A stretch of 64,000 nucleotides of DNA from Plenodomus lindquistii (lineage: Eukaryota > Ascomycota > Dothideomycetes > Pleosporales > Leptosphaeriaceae), in the NCBI GenBank assembly GCA_025504975.1, contig JANUWI010000005.1:124001-188000 (forward strand), in the 5' to 3' direction. Under the pieces are notes generated by a model that saw only the letters and a program-made list of their open reading frames with translations, was not told where the DNA came from and did no database searches. How positions within the stretch are numbered: the first letter of the stretch is position 1; each line of letters opens with the position of its first letter. Positions 20,787-33,301 of this stretch are shown here, one piece after another. A program made the position numbers and the translations under genes.

Positions 20787-21144
20787 GTGTACGATGCGAT
20801 GGTATTCTGAGTGTACGACTACCTGTTTAACCTTCTGAGGAGTTGGGCACGCGTTGGACTACAATATTTTTTCCTCCTCTTTCGCCTCGGATCCGTTCGT
20901 CTTGATTTGACGGACTGTACTCGTATCATACGCCATATCTGTTCTTTTCTCTCGGTGACAAAAAGGAAAATAGGGTGGAGGCGCTCAGTCGCTTTTGTAA
21001 TGGAAATTAGTGGTAGTTGTAATGCACGAAAATACGATCGGATGATTTCACACAAACGCATTCAATGCCCACTCATCAGGATGCAAATCAAATGGATTAC
21101 TACCATGACAAATCACATCAACACAACAAACGTCGAAGACACAT
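20787..21144. other. Convergent intergenic region
   Basis: 3' flanks of ERG4 (+) and the MPDU1-like gene (-). Nothing else supported. Confidence 0.6.
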
Positions 21145-22119
21145 CTATCCTCTACGTCTAGTGCTAGGACTCTTCTTCTCGGCGACATTCGCATACGAAG
21201 GCTGCGATCCACTCGAGATGGCGCGCGCCATGTCCTGTTTATCCGCCGCGACGGGCTTCTCCAACTTCTTGGACTCTGTGTTCTTGGATGCGGGTGCGTT
21301 CCAGTAGTACATCATTTGCAGGAACAAGACGAGGTTGAGCACGAAGCCAGCGATGAAGCCGTAGAGGATAAGGGGATCGTCGACTTCCTGGAGGGTGGTG
21401 AAGATGCGGGAGAGGGAGCCGAGGAGGTAGTTGACAACCTGTTTACGCGTCGAATTAGCACTCGCATACCACCCTAAAGTCTACATCCCCAAACGCGCGA
21501 GCGACGCCAGAGAGAAACTTACTGCAAAAGCACTCAACTGCCCGGTCCCACCCTCGATGAAAATCGTCATAATCTGCGGCAACTTGGCGGCGACCCCCAA
21601 CACCCCCGCCGTAGCCTGTAAAAGATTCAAACGCTCGTCCCCAACCCAATTCTCATTGAACAGCGCCGCACCCCCCGCAATTAGCCCGCCAATCCACCCC
21701 GCGATCCCCACCCCGTTCCCACTGTACTTGAGCACCAGACTCGCAATCGCAATATTCTGCACCAGGATCAGGGCCGTCTCGCCATAGGTGCTAAAGGGGA
21801 AGCCATGGCGGACGTTGTAGCTCAGGCTGATGAGGTAGGCGCTTGATTCGAGGAGGTAGGATAGGAAACTCAGACCCTCGGAGGACTGGCTGTTGAGCAG
21901 TTTGATGAGCTGGGGGACCTTGACGATGGAGGAGGCGCCGATGATGCCGATGCCGAGGCCCTTGGAGATGGCGAGTTTGACGCACGACGTGGCGGAGAGG
22001 TCGACGTTGTAGACGAGGGTTTTGTAGCAGGTGGGGCCGAGGAGGGAGATTCCGAGGTCTGCGATGGGTTGCGGGAGGTTGTGGGTTATGGGTTGGATGG
22101 CGGAGCGGAGGGCGTCCAT
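21145..22119 (-). CDS. MPDU1/Lec35-like dolichol-phosphate-mannose utilisation protein (PQ-loop)
   Basis: Exons 22119-21523 and 21438-21145 around an 84-nt intron; 296 aa. It resembles mannose-P-dolichol utilization defect 1: an N-terminal region with LGPTCYKTLVYN and CVKLAISKGLGIGIIGAS, a PQ motif (SSIVKVPQLIKLLNSQSSEGLSFLSYLLE) and a second PQ copy (AAKLPQIMTIFIEGGTGQLSA). About seven membrane helices are expected in the ER. The C-terminal tail is polar, with a lysine-rich end. MPDU1 is needed to use dolichol-linked mannose and glucose donors in the ER lumen. In fungi this would support N-glycan, GPI-anchor and O-mannose synthesis. The family call is firm; the precise role in fungi is less well established. 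Confidence 0.88.
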
Positions 22120-22607
22120 GGTGGGCGGGTGATGGTATACCAAGATTTGGTTGTGGTGCTGGGGAGACGGGCGCAAAAGTTTGGGGACAAGTATGCAACC
22201 GGATCGAGGGTCCAATGCGCTGACGCAACCTTGCCTCGGCTTGGCGCACACGTGCAGGGGTTCGCGTCTCCTCTGAGCGCTGTGAAGTCGTGCGTATTCA
22301 AACTTATCTTTGAACTTTGACAGCAGAGCAGTTTGAGAGGTTATGGACCATTCTTTCAGTGTAAAATGTGTGAATCGAATTGAAGGTAGATTTGCATAAC
22401 ATTCCAGCGCGCCATTCCTCCACGCGTCCATCAAGGTATAACCGTAACTCCGTTCTGCATGTGGTCGTTCCCTAAGATACAATGTCCATTGGACTTTCGT
22501 GCAGCCGTGACAGACACACGGCTCCGTGTTGCTGTGAAATTGCTTTTGCAAACGCTCGCAAACTTGACACTGAGAAAAGACACTGAGAGAACCTAGCCCC
22601 GTTGGCC
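22120..22607. other. Intergenic: MPDU1 promoter and PAP2 3' flank
   Basis: A 488 bp region between two minus-strand genes. I see no gene. Confidence 0.6.
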
Positions 22608-24408
22608 CTATATTTGCCGAGGCGCTGTATCAATAGCCATACCAATCGCGTGTGGAGGAGGTGCAGGCGCACGGTCCCGCCCGTCACTCAAATCTCCTGT
22701 TGGGGACATGGTCTGGTGGGGGGCGACCACATTCATAGGGGGTGGAGGCGTTGGGTTAGGCGACATGCCCGGAGGTGGATGATACCCAGTATCTGTGAAC
22801 CGTCCCGATACAGGATTGTAGGAATTGTTGTTCTGAGGAGCAGACAGATATGTCTGCTGCAACTCGTAGTTGTCGTCGTCCTCTGACGACGAGTAGTCGT
22901 AGGTATCCTGTCGACGCTGTCGTGCGGCCTCGGCAGCAAATGGACTTGGAGCTGGCATCTGATTCTGGTACTTGTTGACCTTTGCGGAGATGGTTGACCC
23001 CATAGTCTCGGTTCGGTAATTACTCGACGCAATTGTATCGCTGCGATCCATTCCGTACTGCTGTCCTTGCTCTTGACGTCTGCGTTGCGAATTGGTAATC
23101 TGTTGGCGGAAGACATTGCCATCACCCTCGGTAGGAAGTACGGTATTGGTCGAGAACCCAGAAGCCTCGCCACGTTCTTCGTCAAGGGGCTTTCCCATAG
23201 GTCGTAGAGGCTGGACATCCTCGTCAACCATGACTGCTGGTGCAGGTGGCACCCGCGATGCTTTACCCCACGCTCTAACTGGATACGCTCGTCCTTTGCG
23301 CCATGTCTCCGTTACCGGAGGGAAGTACTGGCGGTAAGACACCCACGCGACGAATATTCCTAGAGTAGCGCCAGAAAGTACGTCGAAAGGATGATGGCGA
23401 GCATCCATGATACGTGTGCCTGTGATGAGGGCAGCACCCAGCGCGGGTACCATGACGATGAACGTCCTCCAGACCTCTCCCTTTGCATCCATGACATGGA
23501 GTTTTCCGGCCAAGTAGATGGAGAGGTAGAATAGACCAGCAAATGAAACTTTGGGGAGTTAGCCAAAAACAGCCAATGGTGGAAGGACATGCATACCACT
23601 GCTGTGTCCAGATGGGAAGCTCTTGAATCCGTCTTGTAGGATGTAATCGTCTTTTTGTGTGCAAATGTCGATAGTCGCAAGCGTGTACTCGACAGCCCTC
23701 ACCGCTGCGATCTTTTTGGGGTCTGCTTCACATCTGACACGTGGGTCAGCAATTGCGGCGTGCATCTGTCTGGCATGACATACCGGCTCATGAGATCTGG
23801 ACGTGGCTTTCCGATTGCGTTCTTGAGGGCACCCGTAATCACAAACGCAGCGCCTACACTCAGGCCCAAGCCCAGGATACCGCAGTTGAGCTCCCACAGG
23901 CGGTCCTTGAACCTATATCGTCCTGACAGGCGCTTGATGCCACTTCGGCCCGCAGGCATGGTGGTCTGGTGCGAGAACAGGCCATCGATGACCAGTGTGT
24001 ATATGCCGATGATGACGGCGGGGGCAGCAACGACGTAGACGCAGAGCCAGATGACGGGCACGCGCTCCTTGACGGCGTAGGGGTAGTGGAGGGTGTAGTT
24101 GTCCAGCGAGAAGTGCTGGTGGAAGGGCGCGATCTTGTCGACGATGCCAAATGCTCCGATCAGGACACTACAGGGGGGGCGTGGTCAGCGGAGGTCGACG
24201 ACATTGGCACGAGGTCGTGTGCCGCAGTGGACTTGGGTTGCCTTACACAATGATGAGGTAGTCGATGATGTATCTGTGTTGGCTGGTCAGCTATCCGTCG
24301 TGTTCCGTGGCGCGCCGTGGGTACGCACGAGAAGATGACCCGTTTGGGCAGTCGCTTCTTGGAGAAGGGAAGGCGCTCAGGGAGCTGCTTCGAGGTCCAG
24401 TCGTCCAT
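22608..24408 (-). CDS. PAP2-family lipid phosphatase (diacylglycerol pyrophosphate/phosphatidate phosphatase, DPP1-like)
   Basis: Five exons: 24408-24329, 24273-24247 (27-nt microexon), 24167-23784, 23733-23597 and 23548-22608. Phases agree throughout, giving 522 aa. The three phosphatase motifs are complete: KNAIGKPRP (K-x6-RP), FPSGHSS split at its end by intron 4, and TRIMDARHHPFDV (SR-x5-H-x3-D type). Six membrane helices are expected. It removes phosphate from diacylglycerol pyrophosphate, phosphatidate or related lipids at vacuole or ER-type membranes. The last 220 residues form a polar tail rich in Gln, Ser and Pro, longer than in yeast Dpp1 (289 aa). This tail may be regulatory. The gene shares a divergent promoter with the alpha/beta hydrolase. 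Confidence 0.9.
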
Positions 24409-25124
24409 GGCGGTCTACGGCCACATGCAAGCACGTGCTGGCGATGTGGCTACGACGGTGGTTTGGTGCTGTGCAAGCCGCCTCGACGCAATCAAGAATG
24501 CAGGCGCAACAGAGACGCCGGCCACTGTCTGCGGGTCGTCTCAACAAACAAGCGGCCCTGCCAGAGAGAGGCGCAAATGGCAGAACAGAGGCCAAAGGCA
24601 GAAAAGTGCAGTGCAGAATGAGCGGCGGGGGGTGCAGGGCAGAAGAGCAGCAGCCAGAACGCAATGTCGTCCCCGAATCAGCGCCCAGATGCTTGGGGTG
24701 AGCAGCTGAGGTTGCGCAGGGCTGCCATCTGCAACGCCGTGCTCAGCGTGGCTGTACGCGCTTGGCTTGGCCGCTAGCTCAATCGGACGGTTGGCCCTGC
24801 GCGTCCTCGAATTGGACCCCCAGGCGCCATGCAATCGCAAGTGGGCCGGAGACGGCGCGCCTCAGGTCGCCCCGCGGTGGGCGGACATGGAGGATTGGCA
24901 GCGCCGTCTGGGAGTTGCAGGGCGCCGTCGTCCGAAGCAAGGTGGGACGTGGGACGCACTCCTTCGTGCGTGGCGCTTTCTGCCGACGGGAGCGCTTGCT
25001 GGCTGGATCAACTAGCGGAGCAGGCAGATCGTCTTATTTCACCACTCATCGCACGGTCCTGGCACTGCCTCTCAACTTCTATTTCCGCCATTGGACATCG
25101 GCCCGCCGTGCCACTGGAACCACC
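24409..25124. promoter_or_regulatory. Divergent promoter between PAP2 phosphatase and alpha/beta hydrolase
   Basis: A 716 bp, GC-rich region with start codons on both sides. Open frames cross it, but they have no family resemblance and biased composition. A tRNA-like A-box at 24773-24784 does not fold into a tRNA and was rejected. Confidence 0.5.
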
Positions 25125-26715
25125 ATGAATAGACTCTCCAATGCCTCTCTCTCCAGGACGCCCTTTGCACTCGCCGGGAACAACCTCTACGTTGCCATAG
25201 GGGCCGCATCTCTGGGCAGTCTCATCGTCCTCCGATCCTTAACACGGTCCTCGCAGCCAGCCCAGATCAAGACTATCCCCTCTCCAGCCGAGACGCTGCT
25301 ACCAGCCCTAGAAATCACCCAACTGAAAGACCTGCCATATCCCCCACACGCTCTGCCTGGATCTCGCGATGTCGAGTCACCCTTTGGAACCATCCGCGTC
25401 TATGAATGGGGCCCTGAGGACGGAGAGAAGATTCTACTCATCCACGGGATATCGACTCCCAGCATAGCCCTCACGGATCTCGGCCACAAGCTCGTTCGCA
25501 AGGGACATCGAGTCATCCTGTTTGGTATGTGGCGAACACCCTCATGGACCCACATGTTTCACGTCATTTCCCATTGACAACAATTGGTTTCAAAAATGTC
25601 CCTTCGGTTGCAATTTTCCATGTCTATACAAAGACTTTGGTATAATCCCTCTCCTCACAGTCATACTTGCTACCCCTCTTTGCAATTTCTTTCACATGTT
25701 TGTTTGCGCGTTGTCATCAGTGACGGTGTGAAGGCGGTGAAAAGCACAACTAGGCCCACGTGGCACCGCTATTCTCCGTAAAATTTCTCAAGTCCACCTC
25801 TGACATTTACCAGACCTTTTTGGCCGTGGCCACTCGTCTGGTCCATCTCCAGATACTATCCGCTATGACACTTCGCTGTATATTACTCAGGTTCTGCTGG
25901 TCTTGCAGTCATCCACACTGCACTGGTCAGCTTTTACTATCCTTGGATACTCTCTAGGCGGAGCGATAGCCGCGGACTTTACTTCCTACTTTCCCAATCT
26001 AGTCAAAGGATTGGTTCTCATTGCGCCTGGAGGACTCATCCGCACAAAGCACATATCATGGAGCAGCAAGTGCTTATACAACAGCAACTGGATGCCTGAA
26101 TGGATGGTCAGAAAAATAGTAGCTAGCCGACTATGGACGGGCACCAAGCCCAACGACACGGTCGAAGGCCGACCCGACGCAGTCGAGAATGCCGAAACAA
26201 CAACAACAACAACATCATCATCATCGTCATCATCGAAAAGTGATTCTAGCAAAAGTAATAACGCAGTCTACACATCATCCAACACCACGCTCCTCCCCGA
26301 AAGCCCAAACAGCACCGTCTCCGGCGTCGTAGACTGGCAAATAAAGCACCACGCAGGCTTCGTCCCAGCCTTCATCTCCACCATCCGGTACGGCCCCGTA
26401 TCGCACCAGCACGCCCGCTGGCAAGCCATCAAAGATAACCTCGACAAGAAGAAATCCCTCTTCAACGAAGTCTGGCTCGTCCTTGGAGAAACAGATCCCA
26501 TTATTATCTGGGACGAAGTCACAGAAGATGTGAAGAATTTGATTGGCGAGGAACACGTCAAGATTAAGACGATAGAGGGCGCGGGGCATGAACTCGCTAT
26601 TGAGAAGGCGGACTCGATTGTTAGAGTTGTGCAGCGCAGTTTGGGGCTTGCGGAGAAGAGGAGTACGAGGAGTGGGGTTAGTGGGAGGTCTTCAAGGAGG
26701 GATAGGGAGAGGTAG
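25125..26715 (+). CDS. Alpha/beta hydrolase with N-terminal membrane anchor
   Basis: Exons 25125-25524 and 25814-26715; 433 aa. The 289-nt intron is long for this window but its phase is exact: the junction recreates LFDLFGRGHSSGP, the usual strand after the oxyanion region. Motifs: LLIHGIST (oxyanion HG), nucleophile elbow GYSLGG, acid in LGETDPII and the final GAGHELAIEKAD carrying the catalytic His. One hydrophobic segment (about 20-40) suggests anchoring to a membrane. A low-complexity Thr/Ser insert (about 226-245, from ACA/TCA repeats at 26199-26236) lies in the cap region and is probably disordered. Similar fungal proteins are annotated only as hydrolases or lipases; the substrate is unknown. 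Confidence 0.87.
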
Positions 26716-29521
26716 GAGGGGGGGTTCTTTTTTTTGAATGAGAGAAAGAAGATAGACGTGTCCTGTTATGTAGATCATGGTTGGATAGATGACATGAATT
26801 TTCACAATGGAAATGCCAAGTTTGAATGTCAATGTCAATTTCCACACCGCTACCGTGCTGGACTGTTGCCTAGTTAGATTGTACTTACTACACGGGCATC
26901 ATTTACTCCATCTCCTCGGCTCAAGACTGAAGGCTGGAAGAAGCAGGTGCAGGTACCGTTGTGTCAAAGATCAATGTTCAACGTTGTGTTGATCCAATGT
27001 CTGCCAAATTGAGATGACCTTCATCCAAATCTGACTATGGAGATGATGCAGATGTAGGTGATATGATGTTCAAGTCATATTGGGCGTGGATTCACGTACA
27101 TTGCCATGCCCATATTCACGTGTGTGATCGTTTGGGACTCATTGCGTGTTGATCTTGCTCTGGAATGAAAAACGAAGTTGCTTTCGAAGTAGGTTCCATG
27201 CACAGATCTGCCAAAGCTAGAGCTAAGCCTTGAAATTGAGGTTGAAGTTGAGGCTGAAGCTCAAGTTAAATGGCTCTTCTTCCATCTATATACTCCCTTT
27301 GACCCGCAGAACGAGTTTCTTTTTAGCTTACCATCTTCGTATCGCCGCGGAGTACGTACTCCCATCACCACGTGCCCCGGATCGTACGTACACACATTGT
27401 CCACGTCACCCTTGAGTCTAGTGTTTGCCTGCGGACGAGACAATACGCAGTCCCAACACTAAATGGCAGTTCCAAGACACGCAATCTCGACGACGGAACT
27501 TACATTGAATATGCTCAACAGATGACTTGACACTTCGTATCGAGGATCAACCTGGCCTTGGTTGGGCTGCAATTGCAAGACACGCAAGGTGGTCAAGATA
27601 TGCAGTGAAGTACGACAAAGAAGACACGCAAGATGCGGGGGAGCAAGAAGGGCCTTTGTGAAGCATGGAGTGCTGCAAGAATCCTTGTCGAGATCTGGTA
27701 CCTGTATCTTGCCGCGTTGTCCCCGCTCTCGGGATCTTGGATTCTTGATACAGGTCAAAAGTCCAGACGATGTTTGCAATAAATTGAGTTGACAGGCCCT
27801 ACCGCGCTGGGGATTCTCGCGAGTCGTCGAGGAGAACTCGTGGGGTCTGTTGCAAAAACTGCTGGTGGGTCTGTAACCCTTCTCGAGATCGCTCGGTTAG
27901 TTTTTTGATCGGCTGATGCGTTGAAGCGGTGAGGGACACCGTGCTTTGAAGATGTTTGACTTGTGGGGGAAAGGAGTGCAGAGTCCAGTCTGTGCGCCCA
28001 GCCTACGTCGGGGCGTGGTCATGGAAAAATGATCCCAAAATGTAATTCAAGGTCATTAGCAACGCATGGGTACACTGACAACGCAGGTATGCGGTGTATG
28101 AGGCTCTGACATCTCTGTGCCTCGGAGCCTTCGCTCCGCTCCAGTTCTGGCGAGATTGTGAACGAGATAAAGACGCTCGGTGCCGGTGTCAACTCTCGGT
28201 GTGGAATTGATATGGTTGAGCTGTGGATCCCTGTGGCGTACCCCTCGTGTGTTGGGCAGACGTCTTCATGAAAGTTTGCAGTCGTATCTATCTGTGTTGT
28301 GTGAGTGATGATTCGCAGTTGAAGCGGGTCGTCAGTCGGACTGAGTCCACTCTAGTCTGTGGAACACGCGGCTTGTCAAAGATCGACCATTGAGGGTCTG
28401 CATTACCCCATTCAGGCTTACCGATTAGGTAACCTGGAGCAGCTTAGCGAGCGCGCATGGGAAATTGCACGCCCTGGATCGAACGCGCCTAAGCTGGAGC
28501 ATTAATGTCCACTGTCGAAACATGTGGCGCTCTCAGCAGCATCGAGATGGCAAAGATCAGTGAGAGGCCCAGGATGGCCGCATGCAGTGGTTGAGCATCA
28601 ACGGGTAGCCGGCACGAGGCGACAGTACCTAAGTGACACCGGCATTGCACGTGTTCTCGAATGGCGAGGGACCAGACGCAGACAGACGCCCGTGATTGCG
28701 ACGCTGATGCCAAGGCGACAGGCTTCAGAGGAGATATTGTGGTGCTTGGGCGGATTGCGCAAGCTGTGGTGCGAATGTGCACCGTCGGCCAGCCGCGCTA
28801 ACAACGCCCCTGCGTGCCTGCCTATTCTGCCCGTCCGTCACACACTGCAGCTGCCACCAGCAGACACGGACAGGAGAGCGGTGCAGTGTGCACTGGCGCA
28901 GCAGCAGCAGCAGCAGCAGCAGAGTGCATGGCGACGGGCGCAATGTTGCAGCCAGACGTCATGTCGTCGTTAGAGTAGACTGTTGGTATTCTTCACGTTG
29001 CGGGTGGTGTTGCTGGCGCGTTGCATGCGGGCGGTGGTGCTGGGATCTAGACAGTGCGAAGCCGCGACAGCACTCGAGGAAGCCGCGTAAGTGGGTGACG
29101 AAAGCGGTAAGCGCGTCGAACCGCTCTTGCCATCCAGTGCCTTCAATCAATACCCTCTGTCCCGAACGCACCTGCTACGGTCTACCGCCGACTGCTCGCT
29201 CACCACCATCACCATCGCCGCCAACGACCAACGACTGCGACGCTGGACAGCCGCCTGCGACGAGACGACTTTGCGCCCACCCGCCGACCAGGAGCCCCGA
29301 AACACGTGCCTGCCGCCTTCCGAGCGTTGCTGCGCCTGCACCCACTCGTCACAGGGCTGTGTAGTGTGTAGTCTCTATCCCGGCCGCAGCCTATACCTCC
29401 GCCCGACGCCCTCGACCGCGACACCTCCACCCACCCTCCGACTGCTCACCACGGCCAACACCACCAACACCACCACCACCACCACGACCGCCACCACGAC
29501 TGCAGCCCGCACCTGCCCACG
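26716..29521. other. 2.8 kb intergenic region upstream of PNG1
   Basis: No convincing gene. It holds the 3' flank of the hydrolase, a short degenerate TTGAAG/TTGAGG-type repeat (27233-27268), an (CAG)8 tract and, from about 29150, a C-rich leader with CAC/ACC runs typical of a fungal 5' UTR before the PNG1 start. Open frames here have no recognisable homology. Confidence 0.5.
28899..28922 (+). repeat. (CAG)8 microsatellite
   Basis: Eight perfect CAG units in the non-coding region upstream of PNG1. No supported reading frame crosses it. Confidence 0.9.
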
Positions 29522-30901
29522 ATGGATTACCAGAATGGCGCATCGCGAGCGCCTGCCCCCCGTGTCGACACGGACAAGCTGGCCGCTGACATGATGGAGC
29601 AGTTTCGCCAGGTCCTCAGCACAAAGCGCATGAACGAGCTCACATCACGATCACAGTCACGGTCGTCATCGCCAGCACCCAGAGACTACGGCTCGCCAGC
29701 CCCGCCATCGCAAAACACGCCGCCCTCGTATGCATCCATCAAGAACATCCCACTCGTGCCCGAACCACCACGGGACGCCCGTTCGCTGCGCTTCAAGAAC
29801 ATGCTGCACTCGTTGTCCAACATGCCCGTGCGTTGGGAGAACCCAGGACTGCTCGATGAGGCACTTCGCGTTGTCCCCCTGGAGCAGATCTACAACCAGG
29901 CCGAAGAAGAGAGCCAGGTTCTGCAAGCCGAGGCTGCCAGCTTAGGCAATGGCAAGAAGCCTGCCTGGGGCTACCAAGACTGCGTCATTCGTGCGCTCTT
30001 GTCGTGGTTCAGGCACTCGTTCTTCTCATGGGTCAACAACCCCCCTTGTTCACGATGCTACTCTCCCACCGTGGCAGTGGGCATCACCTCACCACTTCCC
30101 GACGAGCAAGCCCGTGGAGCCACTCAAGTCGAGGCCTACCAATGCTCTCACGAGGGCTGCAAGAACTACGAGCGATTTCCACGATACAATGACGCATTTG
30201 TACTACTACAGACCCGCAAAGGACGATGCGGCGAATGGGCCAATTGCTTCAGCATGCTTTGCCGCGCTGTTGGATCAAGAGTACGCTGGGTCTGGAACGC
30301 CGAGGACCACGTCTGGACCGAAGTTTACTCCATGCACCGCAAGCGATGGATTCACGTAGATGTATGCGAAGAGGCGTGGGACAAGCCCCGGTTGTACACT
30401 GATGGTATGTATTCATTCTACAGGCGCGCACAGCGTGGTCACTGACACGTATCAGGCTGGGGCAAGAAGCTCTCCTACTGCATTGCTTTTTCGGCCGATG
30501 GCGCCCAAGACGTTACGCGACGTTATGTTCGCGATGCTAAGCACGCCGCTGAGCGCAACCGCGCACCAGAATCCGTCCTCCTCTACATCATGGACGAGAT
30601 CCGTGCTACACGACGAGCCAATATGTCCAAGCAAGACAAGTTCCGTTTGATGGGCGAAGATGCCCGTGAGCAAAAGGAACTCCGCAGCCACACCATTGCA
30701 GCCATTGCACACGAGGTCTGCAAGCTCAGTCCCCAGGACATCATCAACGCTCAAGTTGCCCCACGCCGCCACGACCCGGATGCACAAAAGGCTCTCGAAG
30801 GACGCATGAGCGGCAACTCCCAGTGGATACAATCTCGAGGCGAGAACGGTCGCGGCCAATCCAATCAACAACAAGATCCTCGCAACCAACACCCGCGGTG
30901 A
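29522..30901 (+). CDS. PNG1: Peptide:N-glycanase (cytosolic deglycosylating transglutaminase-fold enzyme)
   Basis: Exons 29522-30404 and 30456-30901 around a 51-nt intron; 442 aa. It removes N-glycans from misfolded glycoproteins retrotranslocated for proteasomal degradation. The transglutaminase core carries the triad C236 (GRCGEW), H263 (EDHVWTE) and D280 (WIHVDVCE), all present. Zinc ligands are C176/C179 (CSRC) and C208/C213. The N-terminal 80 residues are a Ser/Pro-rich extension without a PUB domain. The C-terminal 90 residues are basic and polar. The Neurospora crassa orthologue is reported to have lost catalytic residues, so this copy is predicted active where that one is not. Confidence 0.93.
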
Positions 30902-33301
30902 AGTCCTTCACCGTCGCATCATACTCTTTCTTCCACTATCGTCAATCGCCAGTCATGCTCACCCCAAGTCCTGTCCGTATCGCCAACGTACCACAGTTCG
31001 CCCGTGCATGACATCCGTGGCACCCTCCCATTCACCCCGCGACCATCGCCGTTCGGAAGATGCTTGCGCCTGTAACATTACAATCTGGAATTCCCTAACC
31101 GATCGGTTCATTTGCAACGGCGTTCCGGCAACAAGTCAAAGACACTAGTAAAATCTAATGTCTGCACCCTATACCTCAGCAGAGGCCTTTCCTATCGTTT
31201 ATATGCATCACTGGCGACTGCACGACCGGGCCATTTTTTTGTTCGATACCGCGCATTTGCAGCTTCTTTCTTCTACCTTGGATTGCGTGTGGTGTCTGCA
31301 CGGTTCTTGCGGGCACCAAATTCTATACCACTTTGGATTTTTCCGGATCACGAACGCGATTATTTATTGTTTCTTCACGTTACTTTTTCTCATTTGTTCA
31401 CGATGTTTACTTTGTCACATATCCACGTACGACTTTGGTTGATGGTTTCACGTGTTTGCGAGGGGTTATTGGGAGATTGTGCGTGTGTGTGTGTGCTGTG
31501 TGTTGTACAACGGGTGGGGATCCGCAGGTCTTCAGCAAGATGATGTGGATGGAGGGGCAGGATGCCGCGCGTTCTGGAAGGTTGTTTGCCCAACACAGGG
31601 CCCGAGATATTTCACATGCAGCAAGATAACTCCAATCCCAAAGCCATACAACTTGGCGGTGTTGTTCTGCAATTCTGCTCTCCCACCCACATGACTGACC
31701 GTCTTTATTTTAATAATCTAAATCATGAAAGTCTCCCCGGTGATCATCATGTGTAGAAAGCGCACAAATGTTGGGGGAGAAGCAAAGATGAACATGGGAC
31801 GCGCGTTCAAGGGTACGACAACGCGCATGGTGGGCCGCCTCGTGATCTTCAAAGGGTCCACCTGGTGTCTTTTGACAAAGGCTAATTGATCCATGTTATG
31901 TTTGTGTTGTGTTGTACATAATCGTGTTTGCTTGACGGCCTTATCACGGCCAGTCTACTATCGCTGCATCTTCATCCCGAAATCACGGCAAATCATTCTT
32001 CAAATACAATCAATCAATCATTGTTCTGTGGGGATATCTAACACCATGGGCATGGTACACATGACAAACGTAGGTGCCAGGAACGTTGCTTGAGTCAAAG
32101 ATCAATCACCCAGCTTAGGAGGATATATTGCGAAACTCACCGTTGATCTCGGCGAGGGGGGTGATGGACTAGTATCGTTTTAGTAAGCGATTAGCTTGTT
32201 TGGGGATAGTTGTGCGGCTGGTGTGGCGAGGTTAGGTAAGGAATGTTGGTTGGATTGGATCTGGGGCTTTTTGGGGTTAAGAATAGATTTTTGCGTTGCG
32301 GTGCGGGAGGTGTCAGCGCTGGCTTGGTGGCTTGCTTGCTTGCTGCGGTTGGGGATGGGGGGGTTCAGCCACAGTGATGTGTGCGTGTGCGTGTGCGTGT
32401 CTGAGGGCTCTTTGGAGGGGGCGATGTGGGTTTGGGGAATGGTTCGCAGGAGATGTTGGAGTTGTTGCGGTGGTGGAGTGGGACACTTGCTTGAGAGGAG
32501 TTGGCGTGGTGATTGTTGACTTTGGGTTGCTGACGGCTGATGATGATGATGATGATGATGATGATGGGCTGAAGCTTCAGATCACGATTCATCTCACCCG
32601 CTATTTGATCACAGCAGAGTACCTAGTGAAAGTGGTATGTACCTCGTTCTTCTGGACCGTGTACAGCAGACGTATACGCAACCAGTTCGCGCACCACCCA
32701 CGCAACAACAATATAGACTTCCACGGGCAACGCATTCTGGTGTAACAAGACAAATTTCCCCAGATGCAGGCTGAAACATGTGCGTCATTGTAGGGTCATG
32801 TCCAAAGTCTGATGGATTGTGCCCAGGTAGACTAACCATTGAGCAGCGAGAGCGAAGTCGCAGCCACGCGGTTGCCAGAGCAGGCATAGCACGTCAGCAC
32901 GCCGGGCTTTGCCCCAGTGTTGAACCCGCCGCGGTTCGTAAGCCCTGTGAGGCTGGTGAGATGCAAAACCCACATCATCGGCCACTTGCAAGGCAGGCTA
33001 TCCCGCCATGCGCACGGACGGCCAGTCCAGCTGCGTGCACCACAGCCCCCTTCGGCTGGGCACCTTGCCTTGGACATTTCAGCTGGCTTGCCTGCTTGTT
33101 ACAAAAGCTGTTGGTGGCCCGTTTGATTGAGGCCCATTCATCCCTCTGTCGTTTTTTTTTCTTGACTGTCGCACGTTCAACCCCGTCGACGTCATTTTAC
33201 AGATCCACAGTATTTGCAGTCACGGTCGCTACTGCTTGATTTGACAGTCGCCTTCACGGTCAACACATTCTTACAAGGAATTCTACTACGCAACCGCAAA
33301 C
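30902..33301. other. 2.4 kb intergenic region between PNG1 and the SUR7-family gene
   Basis: T-rich and G-rich plus-strand sequence with GTGT and GAT microsatellites. No long coding frame. A pair of splice-like signals on the minus strand near 32035-32190 is discussed as a weak finding. The last 150 bases are the SUR7-family leader, with a T9 tract followed by pyrimidine-rich sequence. Confidence 0.5.
32539..32565 (+). repeat. (GAT)9 microsatellite
   Basis: Nine perfect GAT units in non-coding DNA. Confidence 0.9.

Noticed and set aside
24765..24835. tRNA-like sequence with an A-box match (TAGCTCAATCGG) and a TCGAATT loop
   Set aside because: The acceptor stem does not pair and the T-arm is out of register with the B-box consensus, so it cannot fold as a tRNA.
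27459..27779. 106-residue minus-strand frame in the PNG1 upstream region
   Set aside because: No domain, no splice context and no composition bias toward coding.
28777..29594. Cys- and Thr-rich plus-strand frames upstream of PNG1
   Set aside because: Their composition follows CAG and CAC repeats and C-rich leader DNA; there is no ATG-led frame with any family resemblance.
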